DNA of 64,000 nt, taken from the NCBI GenBank assembly GCA_944548615.1, contig OX155951.1, forward strand, positions 41,211,964 through 41,275,963, read 5' to 3'. Under the pieces are notes generated by a model that saw only the letters and a program-made list of their open reading frames with translations, was not told the DNA's origin and did no database searches. The translations under genes were made by a program, and so were the position numbers. Numbering within the stretch: position 1 is the stretch's first letter; every line of letters begins with the position of its first letter. Below are positions 22,984 through 32,345 of this stretch, piece after piece. This stretch comes from Micropterix aruncella. Taxonomy: Eukaryota > Arthropoda > Insecta > Lepidoptera > Micropterigidae.

Positions 22984-23824
22984 TACTAGATAGCGCTGCA
23001 ACACATCCACTTCTAACCATTCAACCGATTGCTATGATAATTATTATACACTAGCTGACCCGTGCCCACTTCGTTGGGCGGTAAAACTTTTTACTTGTGA
23101 TGAAATTATGAGTGTGGTTTGGTTAGTACTGTGTGCTATGATTTATTTCCTGACTGCCAACAGAAGGGTTATATTTTTACATGCCTATGTCGTATTATCT
23201 CTTTAACTATTTATGCAGTAAAAGGGAAAAGTCTTTTGTTTTAAACACTTGAGACGATAAATTTACTTATTTTGATAATAATTCATAATTGTTAATAATA
23301 TGACCAATAAACATGACCTAACGATTTAAATTATTTAATATAAAATACTACTGTTTGTTACTTAAATATAAAAGTTAGACATATGCTGTCGCTGACTTTT
23401 TTGTAGGCATTATAAAGCTCTACAACTTTTCTCTAGAACTTAATCATATATCTCTCATCGTTAAGGCAGCGTTCGTTAGAAACGTTTTCGTTCGATTGTT
23501 TTTTTCCGACTTACTTTGAAAATCCGACTACCACGAAAAAGTCTTTTCATTTTTCGGATTACTATATAGCCTATGACACCCACAAATAACGTGGATTTCT
23601 GTTGGTAAAAGAATTTTCAAAATCGGTTCTGTAGATCCAGAGATTACTTGCTACAACGTCACAAAATTTACCTCTTTATAATATTTGTATAGATAAGTAT
23701 TTGAGCTCGGATAATATTTACGCACTATCCACTTTGTTGTAATTCACACTAGAGGGCGCTGCAGCCCATCAACTTCTATATGTTCAACCGATCGCCACGA
23801 AAATTGGTATAGATAGGTATTTTA
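22984..23824 (+). repeat. family M units 3 and 4 with an insertion between
   Basis: Unit 3 starts CTAGATAGCGCTGCAACACA at 22986 and is broken after GATTGCTATGATAATTATTATA. Its missing end (TAGATAAGTATTTGAG) resumes at 23690, after the element at 23051-23694. Unit 4 (23748-23824) is intact: GAGGGCGCTGCAG, CAACCGATCGCCACGAAAAT, TGGTATAGATAGGTATT. Confidence 0.6.
23051..23694 (+). mobile_element. CTAGCTGACCCG-type dispersed repeat (RTE-like 3' region)
   Basis: It opens CTAGCTGACCCGTGCC, carries CCTATGACACCCACAAATAA and AAAATCGGTTCTGTAGATCC, and closes with TATAATATTTGTATAGAT. These blocks, in this order, are what I know as the widespread arthropod non-coding repeat usually linked to RTE-type retroposons. 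The body is AT-rich and non-coding. It interrupts family M unit 3, so it inserted later. Confidence 0.5.
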
Positions 23825-25785
23825 GCTGATATAACACGGGCAACGCCAGGTAATACCACTATAGTATACTATATTAATGTCACAGTATACCGAGTTACTC
23901 TGTTGACTGTTGTAATGTGCTTCAAAACTACCTAATAAACGAAAATGAAATTAGGTATCAGATTTAATTTTGTCTTGTTTCTGGAGTTGCTGCCGAGTTC
24001 GCGGGGACTATTAATAACAATAATGCCTTAAATTCGTTTGTAATGCCTTGATGTGGGGTGGTTATGGCAATGCGCAAAGCGCGGGCTCTGTGACGGTCGT
24101 TCAAATATTGACAGACGCTTCGCTCCGTCTCGCTTTGGTCCCCAGTGCCTCCCTCCGCAGACTACTACTCACTCGCTTTTGCTCAAATGCAAATGCGACG
24201 TCATTAATTAAACATTCGTTGTTGGCGTATGTAACGCGCATTTGCTTGTATGTAACGCGGCAATATCTTCTCTACGCTCGTTCAAGTGGACTGGAGACGG
24301 TCGCGCTTTTCTTATGACTGAAAAGTTTCATTATTGAATGAAGTGGCGAAATAGATTCAACTTTTATGTTTACATCTACATGATAGACGTAAGCGATATT
24401 AGTGATGTTTTTCTCTATTTTTATGAAATAATAGGTAGCAGATACTTACCCTTTTTGATATCTATGTGCTGGAGACTGTCTGCAACTTTCATAAATTTAC
24501 AGACATGTTACACGAAACAGGAACAAGTTTTGCCAGGCAGTCTTACTACACTAATAGGATTTTGACTGAGTATGTATCAGTTTATTAATATGATTTCGAT
24601 TTCTCGTTATTTATTTGTTTATTTACTCGATGATACTTTTAAATTATATGTTTAGTGTTTTAAAACGTTATTTTGTATATTATTATATTTTGTTTTATAG
24701 TTTCGACTAAACAAAGACAAATAAATACTTTTTCATACTTTCAATAACACTTTTTTAAGATAATTTTGGAAATCTAATTCATATATTTATTAATTTGAAT
24801 TACGTTTGACTATTTATCTTAAATCTATTTTTGTAAATGATATTTCATGATTTTTTTAAATACATGTAAATACCTACTTTGATTTCATTTTAGATTATAA
24901 CTAAACGTGTGCACAGGTAAAATAATTTCTGGTACGGCTGCCTTAGTACAGTTAAGAAACAGATAGACAGTTTTAACGCAATAACTCAGTTTTGAAAAAC
25001 AAATGGAAATGTAAACGAAATGAGTCAATATCGTAAAAAGTGTCGTTGTCATTGTTGAAATTCGCTTTTTGAGAATAATTCGTGTTAGACCTGGAAATAT
25101 GTAATAATTTGCGAGCTCTTGTATCCCATGGTCTTTTACGTATAGCCAAAGGTAACTTTATTTTGGGAATCAAGATCACTTATGAGGGAGATGTTTTTAA
25201 CAACTTTATCAGCTTGCGGCGAAATATCATATTGCAGTATTGTAAACTGACATGTCTTAATAACTAGTGCCTGTCGTCGTTCGTTGCCTTCCCCCAATAA
25301 GCGGCTATTTTGCGATACTGCTGCTATTCGAATGCGTCGATATAGCAACACGAAATCGACAACGCTGATTACATACTAATGAAGCTTCCTCCGAATGGCG
25401 CAACTGTGCTCCGCTGCGCTGCGCATCACGTATAGAGCCATATCGGTTTCAAGCGCATTATTCATAATTTGCTCTCGGCCGCTCGTGCATATATTTGTTG
25501 ATCGTGACATCATAATATTGCACGGGCGGCTGATATTGCCCGGGAAAGTCGTTAGTCGGTTGCGTTTCTGCATTAGTATTGATTTGTGGGAGAGCTGAAG
25601 TTCGCGCGACTCGTGTATTGTTTCATTTCGTAATTTTCTCTCGCGGCGGTATGGCAGAAATCGGGTACACATATCTATCGAAGGTTTGTGTAGATTCTAC
25701 GACGAGAAGTTGACCACGTAATAATATAGGAGATGAGACGCATAATGAAGTTCGCGTGAGAATTCGGCAGATTCATTGTCGACAA
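23825..25785. other. no gene recognised
   Basis: AT-rich for the most part. A short GC-richer block lies at 24050-24310 and another near 25270-25560. Frames at 24048, 24338, 25082 and 25376 show no motifs I recognise. Confidence 0.5.
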
Positions 25786-26437
25786 CTAGGGTTGTCAACT
25801 GCAACTGGGGAACCCGTTATCTCAGGAAGTTTTAACGATAGTGATCGTTCGATCTCCCATGAGGTGAGCGTAGATGACTTAGAGACGATACGAGTCTACC
25901 GTCTAGCTAAGCCAACATGCACGATAGAGGCTAACGCCTAACGGCGAGGGACCGGAAAAGGTATCCAGCGGGTAGCCTCGCCCCTTGTCTACCAGTTTTG
26001 GAAGGATATCACCGTCTGGAATTAACCATCAGCATACCTCCAACCTCCCGACTGGTTACGGGTCCGAAGTCGCTTGCGCGGCCTCTACATTCCGTATATT
26101 CAGAGGTGATTCAATTTGAATCTATCGCGGACTAATGGCATTTTTTCAACGGATCTGAATTCAGGATCAGGTGGCTATTTGGTCATTTTAAGAGTGGTTG
26201 ACGACAGGTCAACATCCACCCCCCCTGCTTAGGAAACATTATACTTCCATAGTCTCCCGACTCTTTCAGTAATTCAGCGCAAATCGTCCGCGTTCCTTCA
26301 GGGGAAACCGATCCACCAGCCGCGAGGCCTGAAACGCGAGAGTACTTCCCGGGGTAGTCCTCCACACGAGGATGTCTACCCCGGGGAGGCACGCCGTTTA
26401 CCAATATATGGAAAACCTCAGCCAATCAGTTAGTTTC
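25786..26437 (+). mobile_element. family A repeat, copy 3 (near full length)
   Basis: It starts TAGGGTTGTCAACTGCAACT and GAACCCGTTATCTCAGGAAG, continues through GTCTAGCTAAGCCAACATGC and GGTTACGGGTCCGAAGTCGC, and ends CCAATCAGTTAGTTTCC. It is collinear with copies 1 and 4 but more diverged. The segment 26183-26425 keeps an 80-codon minus-strand frame that does not align convincingly with the frame shared by copies 1, 2 and 4. No target-site duplication was found. Confidence 0.65.
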
Positions 26438-26806
26438 CTTAAGTGGCGCTTCTTAAGTTATAGTAGCGTGGGTCAACGATAGAGTTGACTATAAACATGT
26501 CATGCGAGTGATTTTTGAGAACTTCGTGATGATCAATTCCCTCGCCGCTTTGTTTATTTGTTCATTTGTTCTCATCACTTGATTTCAGCCTACTGCTACC
26601 GAACTAACTATAATTTGACATGACTAACTGACTATGATTTCACAGAAAAATTCCTAAAATCTAAAAATCTCGAAATGCGCAAACCATTCAATAAAAATAC
26701 TATCAAATAAACATCAAAAATTTCCTACAATAATTAATCATTACAAATAAAATGGTAAATCAAATTATATATTAATTACATAAAACTTATTAACCGCGTT
26801 AAGTGT
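26438..26806. other. no gene recognised
   Basis: AT-rich, unassigned. Confidence 0.5.
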
Positions 26807-26870
26807 GTAGCACCCGACGTTTCGGCGATGAAGCAACCGGTTGTAACATCGCCGAAACGTCGGGTGCTAC
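26807..26870. repeat. 24-bp perfect inverted repeat around CGACGTTTCGG
   Basis: Arms 26807-26830 (GTAGCACCCGACGTTTCGGC then GATG) and 26847-26870 are exact complements. The 16-nt loop AAGCAACCGGTTGTAA is itself nearly palindromic. Partial pairing (ACCGCG/CGCGGT) continues outside the arms. Transcribed on either strand, it would form a long, stable hairpin. Confidence 0.9.
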
Positions 26871-26989
26871 AAACATCACGCGGTAAATTCGTTTTTATCT
26901 TATTTAATATGTCACCAGTATTATACCGAATAAGAGTCTGAGGTATGAGAGCTGAATGAGGATTGCTGTGTTATTATATGAAACTTGGA

Positions 26990-27230
26990 ATAAATCAACT
27001 TTTATATAATACAAAAAAATATCCGATTAGAATTATCAATCGCAAGTATTTTGGAATTTCCTCAGACCTTTCTAAAATTATTTTAGTGGTAAAAATGCAA
27101 TAATTCGCAATCACACTATGCACCGCTAGTGTGATTGTAAAGATGTAACGCTAGTGTGATTTGAAAGTGAAGATAAATGCAAATAGTTTGTAACGAACAT
27201 AATTTGAAGGTTATAAATTAATATAATTTA
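26990..27230 (+). repeat. family G repeat, copy 1
   Basis: Shares ATCCG-ATTA, TTTGGAATTT/TTTTGAGACTTT, TGCAATAATTCGCA, TAGTTTGTAACGAACATAAT and TTGAAGGTTATAAAT blocks with 34330-34496 plus 35315-35345. It also contains three GCTAGTGTGATT words in about 60 bp (27125-27165). The match extends across the site where a LINE interrupts copy 2. Confidence 0.5.
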
Positions 27231-27982
27231 ATACTAACACAGATATATATTTTTTATATTGAAGATAAGGTGCGCTCTTAAACTACTCATAAATCTCGTA
27301 TTAAACGAAATCTCGCCAAATGTTTACCGACGTGAGATCCCGCTTGGCGCTCAATATTTAATTGAAAATAGGTCGGCATCACCGTCTCGTAGTCTCAGCG
27401 AACTAATAGATACGGAGCCGAGTAATCATCGGGCTCCATTAGGCGTTTATAATCGAATTAACATGCTTTCCCTGCAAATGCCGGCCCGTGTAGGATACGC
27501 CGTACACGCCGTTACACGCACGGGACGCCGTTTCCATCCGCTGAGCCGCTCACTTACACTTTAATAATTGATACGTTTCATGCGCTCGTGGCTCAAACTT
27601 GAAGACGATCGTGAATTAATGATCGGGCCCCTCGACGCCTCACTTGCTTTTCGGATTGGGAGAGTGATTAGTGTGTTAATTAGGTTTGAGAGTAGGGCGA
27701 TCTGAAGAGGGCCATAAAAACGAAGAAAAAAATTAAAAAGCAGTGACGTCAAATCACAATAATTCAAAAATTAATCGCCCATTTGTGGATTAATGGCGCG
27801 TAAAAGTAATCCGCGAGGAAAAGCTCGTGCGCGCAGAGCACAGCGCGCCGCAGCAGCGGCAGCGTCGCACACTGTTCTACATGGTTAATAATGTCCTTCC
27901 AAAAGAATAAACGTGACATTTTTGTTTTACCTACTTATTTATTTATTTAAAAAGAAACATACAGCATAACTTTAAACTTTTT
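27231..27982. other. no gene recognised
   Basis: GC-richer from about 27280 to 27600 and at 27790-27880. The 101-codon frame at 27259-27564 has no recognised domain and starts in AT-rich sequence. Confidence 0.45.
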
Positions 27983-28728
27983 GACATATCGTCGCTCTAT
28001 ATGTGAGACCTCGTACACGATAGTTTAAAAAAAAACACTAAAAACACGCTTTTAGGCACAATCATACCCTTGGCGGTAGCATATAAGATACGACCGTGGC
28101 TATGATACGATATTCTATCATGGAATGGCAGTGCCTATCTTCCGGCTTCATCATCAGACCTTGAAACCTAATCGTGGTCAATGTTCATTCCAAGACTTTT
28201 CTAACAAGTCCAAACACAGCTATGATACGATGTTCCATCATGAAGTTCCAGTTCATATCTTCCGACTCCATCATCAGATCAGTTCGACAGTACCATATTA
28301 TTGTATTGTCATCAGAACTACACACAGCTGCCAATTTTCATGACGCTACGATCCTTGGAAGATGGTTAAATTAGTTACCTTAGATTTCATTACATAGTTA
28401 GTTACATACAGGTTGACCTAATAAAAGCGTGTTAAAAAGCAAACAATTCAGGGCATAGAAAAACTGAATAACTTCGTTCACGAGATGTATTTTTTAATTG
28501 TGTAAATGGGACAAATTTATAAATATATATGATATATTAAATTACTCTACTTACGATTAAAACAAAGAGTTGTTTGCAAGGAATTACATTTAAGCATGTA
28601 AAAGGTATCACCGGATAAAACCATCAAGTCATGCCTACGAGATGCCACTGCAATGAGAATTACAAGGAAACTAAGCAATTTGAGCCCTTGGGATATGACT
28701 GAACGATCCGGAGCGTGTTTTTACACCA
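27983..28728 (-). mobile_element. family C MITE, copy 2, split by family B
   Basis: The left end ATATCGTCGCTCTATATGTG and AGACCT at 27983-28010 corresponds to one TIR of the family C copy at 31957-32223. After an interruption, 28556-28715 resumes the inverted element: GCAAGGAA, ACCGGATAAAA, GCCTACGAGATGCC, AAGCAATTTGAGCCC, GATCCGGAG. The right TIR is missing. The interruption contains the family B element, so family B is younger here. Confidence 0.6.
28027..28433 (+). mobile_element. family B repeat, copy 1
   Basis: Nearly identical to 43653-44041 in inverted orientation. AACACGCTTTTA (28043-28054) and TAAAAGCGTGTT (28422-28433) form a short inverted repeat near the ends. Internally two direct units about 120 bp apart start GCTATGATACGAT (about 28099 and 28219) and run through TCTTCCG-CT-CATCATCAGA. 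The open frames across it are shared by both copies only because the DNA is so similar. High similarity implies recent spread. Confidence 0.75.
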
Positions 28729-29311
28729 ATAATAATATAAAAAGATGCTTGCGATAGTTCCTGAAACCGGCGACCAGTTTTGATCTCCAGCTAACGCTTA
28801 CCAAACCGCCAACTGCAGTGTGCGCCGCGGTAGCGTCGACGCCGCCAAGGTATTTGCGACCCGCATAAAATGTAATTACTCGAGGCGCCCAGACACATAA
28901 AGGAGTGCCAAAAAAGAGGCGGACCATAAAACACGAATAATAAGGAAAGATCATATTTCGGTCGTTGACGTGGACGAGTGGAAGCGGAGCGTGGGGAGGC
29001 TGGAAGGGGAGGGGGCGCCTTGCTCGGAGCGGACGGTAACTTCCTCGACCGTCTGCTGGCGACAAATAACAATAATAATAATTGTCTTTGCATGCGGGGG
29101 GAGGGACTTTCGGCCTGGTTGAGCAGCGCGACTGTCTGGGACGATGCCCGTTATTGCATTGTACTGGAATGCTAGACAGAAATCCCGTTAACTCGATTAA
29201 AAGAGTTACTTCAATGCTTTGAAGACGTAAATAGAGAGGAATTGCGAGTCGACATCAGTAAAAAAAATTTATCGAGGGCGTTAAAAAGCAATAGCGAAGA
29301 ATTTTACATAT
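28729..29311. other. GC-rich block, no gene recognised
   Basis: GC-rich from about 28790 to 29140, with (AAT)n at 29060-29080. Overlapping 65-114-codon frames on both strands carry no recognised domain. It may be a conserved non-coding block. Confidence 0.4.
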
Positions 29312-30535
29312 AATAATAATAATAATAACTCTTTATTTGCACTTAATGAGTATACAAAAAGGCGAGCTTATTACCACATGGCAATGTCTTACAACTAACC
29401 TAAACATAGTGGTACATGCGCGCATTGTGAAAATAAAGATTATTACATAACATAAAGACAAGTGGAAGAATTTAAAACTAATAATGCCCGAGGAGAGGAA
29501 ATTGGGAGAGGAAGAGGAGAGAAAGGGAAGAACTGGTTACGTCTTAGAAAGGTAGTAATTCTTAAGGTGAGTCTTAAACGATGGTAAAGAAGGCGAGTTT
29601 CGTATATTTGCTGGGAGATCGTTCCAGAGTCTTGCACCATGGACACAGAAAGAATAGGAATAGAAATCACTATTATGACTCGGAATTTTTAATAAACTGT
29701 CAGAGGCTGACCGAAGTACGAGACCGTGGGAACTTAGTGGTTCGAGAAGCTCGTGGAGATAGGATGGTGTTAATTGGGAGAGTACACGATATAGGAGAGC
29801 AAGTATATGAACATTTCTTCTTTGGCGTACTGGCAACCACTTTAACCCCTCAAGCCCCGATTGGCCGATATCGGCCACAACTTGATTCAGCGTGAGCGCC
29901 CCGTTTTAATTTAATTTGAATTTAATTTGTTTGATTTTATTATGTTTTATTATGTTATGTTTCATTTTAATTGTGGGTACAGTGGTTTGGTAGTAATAAA
30001 TGTTTTGGTGAGTACAGTATCGTATTTCATTTTTTTTACTAATTTTTACTAAAATTATTTGGGATAGCAAATTGTCAATCGGCTGAGGGGCCGAGGCCTG
30101 AAGGGTTAACTGTGCCCTATAGTCGGACACGTGATTATACTTACGTAAACCGAAGATGAATCGTATGCATACATTTTGCAGACGTTCAAGTTTGTTGAGC
30201 AGTTCCTCTGATAAATCGAGATAAGCCACATTTGCATAGTCAAGGAAAGGTAAGAGGAGAGACTGTGCAAGATATTTTTTTGTATCCATAGGGAGAAATC
30301 TTCTGAGTGTTTGCAGAGGGTGAAAACTAGCAAATATTTTACGACTTACCTCGTCCACGTGTGGTTGCCAGGACAAATGTTCATCGATAATTAGACCAAG
30401 ATCTTTCACTTTTTGCGACAATGGTATGGTAATATCGTTCAGTTTTAAAAGCGGAAGGGATGTTACATTTACTCTGGAGAGCAATTTACGACCTCCAATG
30501 AGCTCCGACCGACATATCTCTACGCCTATCCATAA
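29312..30535 (-). pseudogene. LINE reverse-transcriptase 3' half (family F copy 1), split by a MITE
   Basis: Read on the minus strand. The frame from about 30535 to 30106 covers an RT thumb region: KVKDLGLIIDEHLSW, then LLLPFLDYANVAYLDLS and LERLQNVCIRFIFGLRKYNH. A 260-bp MITE follows, then 29842-29540 continues with LPVRQRRNVHILALLYRVLS, FYSYSFCVHGARLWNDLP and a SFKTHLKNYYL end. Joining the flanks at TTAA keeps the frame. The 3' untranslated part ends in AAATAAAGAG plus (TTA)n at 29312-29330. Known family: this is the end of ORF2 in CR1/jockey-like non-LTR retrotransposons. The catalytic YADD region and the endonuclease are missing, so it is 5'-truncated. Confidence 0.85.
29846..30105. mobile_element. 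piggyBac-like MITE at a TTAA target
   Basis: 260 bp lie exactly between two TTAA sites (29842-29845 and 30106-30109). The ends are CCCCTCAAGCCCCG and, inverted, CCCTTCAGGCCTCG, which are imperfect TIRs starting CCC. TTAA duplication with CCC...GGG ends is diagnostic of the piggyBac superfamily. The interior is AT-rich and non-coding, with a GGCCGATATCGGCC palindrome near the left end. It interrupts the RT frame of family F copy 1. Confidence 0.88.
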
Positions 30536-30729
30536 TTACAACCAAATCTATATAAAATGGTTGCGAAATCTTACCTAATTGTGTAAGTGGAGGGTTACTG
30601 TAATTCCCAAAATATCTTTGCTCAATGAATATACTCGTACATGTGTACAGTTAAGTTATATAGAAATATTTTTGACTAATTGCACGTAGTTATCACCAGC
30701 GTTGGGTGGCAACGGGCCATTTTAAAATT
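30536..30729. other. no gene recognised
   Basis: Short unassigned stretch upstream of the RT remnant. Confidence 0.5.
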
Positions 30730-30965
30730 CGGTTTCCACTGTCTTAGAAAACTACTTCTCCAGAGTCCTTCGGTACTCTGCCAGATACAATACTGATATG
30801 CAGAGTCCACTGCCCAAGAGAATACCTTCATTCAATTCACCTCTTCGAGGAGGATTCCAGATGGGAGCTGGATCAGCCACAAAACAGGCTAGCCTTGTGG
30901 TCCAAGCTGCAAGGAACCGTTAAGCTCTTACGTGTCTAACCCCTCCAGTATTTCAGGACTTCACT
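30730..30965 (+). mobile_element. family A repeat, copy 6 (3' part)
   Basis: Matches the end of the family A unit as seen at 43025-43235. Shared blocks are GCCAGATACAA, TTCATTCAATTCACCTCTT, AGATGGGAGCTGGATCAGCC, ACAAAACAGGCTAGCCTTGT and GGAACCGTTAAGCTC. Only the terminal third is present. Confidence 0.6.
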
Positions 30966-31845
30966 AAGGAGGACTTTGGTCCAAGTGTCCCGGATTGATT
31001 GACCGGTTTACATTGTTGTGGGCAGCCGCTGGTAGAAACTATACAAGTATAATTCGCAATATATTCAAAAAGTCAAAAAAGTATTATTTTAGTGAGTTGT
31101 TTCTCGAAGCGAAAGTAGAAGATATTAAGGCAACTAACTGTATTGTTTAAAAGCGGCTTTTAAAAACCTTGAGAAACTCCACTTGTGATAGGTTTTGGGA
31201 GTGATTTAATTTTCTTTATCCCCACAATTTGAGACCTATCTTTAAGGTAAGAATTTAGTAATACGCTGTTTGAGTTTAGTAATAGTCTTTATATTTCTGT
31301 CTGTATGTCTGTCAATGTCTTTTATATAATTTAGATTTCTGCTTATATTTTTATTTTCCGACTTTTCAATAAATATTTCATAATACACTATTTTACTTTC
31401 ATAATTTCTTAACCACTTTGATCTTCAGTAATTCAGTAACATAAAATTAAAAAAAAACATCAAGGAGATGCTGATAGGCCACCCTTTCTATAATCTGTCC
31501 GAATTTGAGGGCCATGATTTTTCAAATATTGTGCCCATTTAAATTACTTGAAAAAGTAGAGCCTTATTGTCTGAATATTTTATATGGTCTTATATCTGTA
31601 CTTTTAGTTTAAAATGCATAACGTAGATTTAATTTGATTATTTAACATTTTACTGATAATTTGAATATTACGATGAATAATTTTGCTACGTATCTTTTCG
31701 AATTACTAACTACTTCAAATATTAGGCTTCTATTTTGATTATTTATATTTATAGTTTAACAATCTAGTAGTTAATTCTCGACTACCTATGTATGTTCAGT
31801 GAAGAGTAGTAACGAAACTTACTATTACCCAATTATTTTGACACG
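30966..31845. other. no gene recognised; contains family K copy 2
   Basis: At 31094-31130 the block TGAGTTGTTTCTCGAAGCGA, AAGTAGAAGATATT repeats the one at 11075-11125. The rest is AT-rich and unassigned. Confidence 0.45.
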
Positions 31846-31913
31846 TCCAAGAGCGGTCTTTAGCCGTCAATTGGACACGACGAAAATGCACTGTAATGTA
31901 ATGTAATCTTAGA
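31846..31913 (+). mobile_element. short retroposon 3' end with (TGTAA)n tail
   Basis: CACGTCCAAGAGCGGTCTTT, AGCCGTCAATTGGACACGAC and GAAAATGCAC are followed by TGTAATGTAATGTAATC. A unique body ending in a short simple-repeat array is typical of RTE-type or other LINE 3' ends. Only about 70 bp remain. Confidence 0.45.
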
Positions 31914-31956
31914 TTATGAAGCCATTTCGTTAAAAAACATATTTTCATAAAATTAC

Positions 31957-32223
31957 ATATCGTCGGTCTATATTTGGGACCTCGTAGGCACCAAAGATTC
32001 GTTTTTTTATTGTTATTGGCATAGAATCACCCTCCGGATCGTTCTGTTAATGTTCCGAGGGCTCAAATTGCTTAGTTTAGTGTAATTCTCAATAAAGCGG
32101 CATCTCGTAGGCATGAGTTAATGATTTTATCCGGTAATACCTCTCTTACGTGCTTAGTAGTGTTTCCTCGCAAACAGTTTGCTTCTTGGCATATACCAGG
32201 TTTCACAAATAGAGCGACGATAT
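31957..32223 (+). mobile_element. family C MITE, copy 1
   Basis: 267 bp with 26-bp imperfect TIRs: ATATCGTCGGTCTATATTTG at the left and the complement of ATATCGTCGCTCTATTTGTG at the right (32198-32223). It has no coding capacity. An internal block (CTCCGGATCGTTCTGTTAAT ... GCATCTCGTAGGCATGAG) recurs inverted at 28566-28715. It is followed after about 15 bp by a family J end. Confidence 0.75.
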
Positions 32224-32234
32224 TAAACTGCTAT

Positions 32235-32345
32235 TATATAAAATTGGTGTTTTCCTTGTAACAGGCGCTGCTTAGTTAAGAGTAACGCAGAATCAATGTG
32301 TTTTTAAATAATTCTGGTGTATTTTTCTTGAATTAATAATAAAAA
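32235..32345 (+). mobile_element. LINE-type 3' end (family J copy 3)
   Basis: ATAAAATTGGTGTTTTCCTTG, AACAGGCGCTGC and a TTGAATTAATAATAAAAAA end match the last 100 bp of family J at 12690-12790 and 17110-17215. Only the terminus is present. Confidence 0.55.

Noticed and set aside
27259..27564. 101-codon frame as an exon
   Set aside because: No domain, no convincing splice context, and the frame starts in AT-rich flank.
28125..28374. Frames of 66-72 codons conserved at 43708-44008
   Set aside because: The conservation is explained by two nearly identical DNA repeat copies; there is no sign of codon-level constraint.
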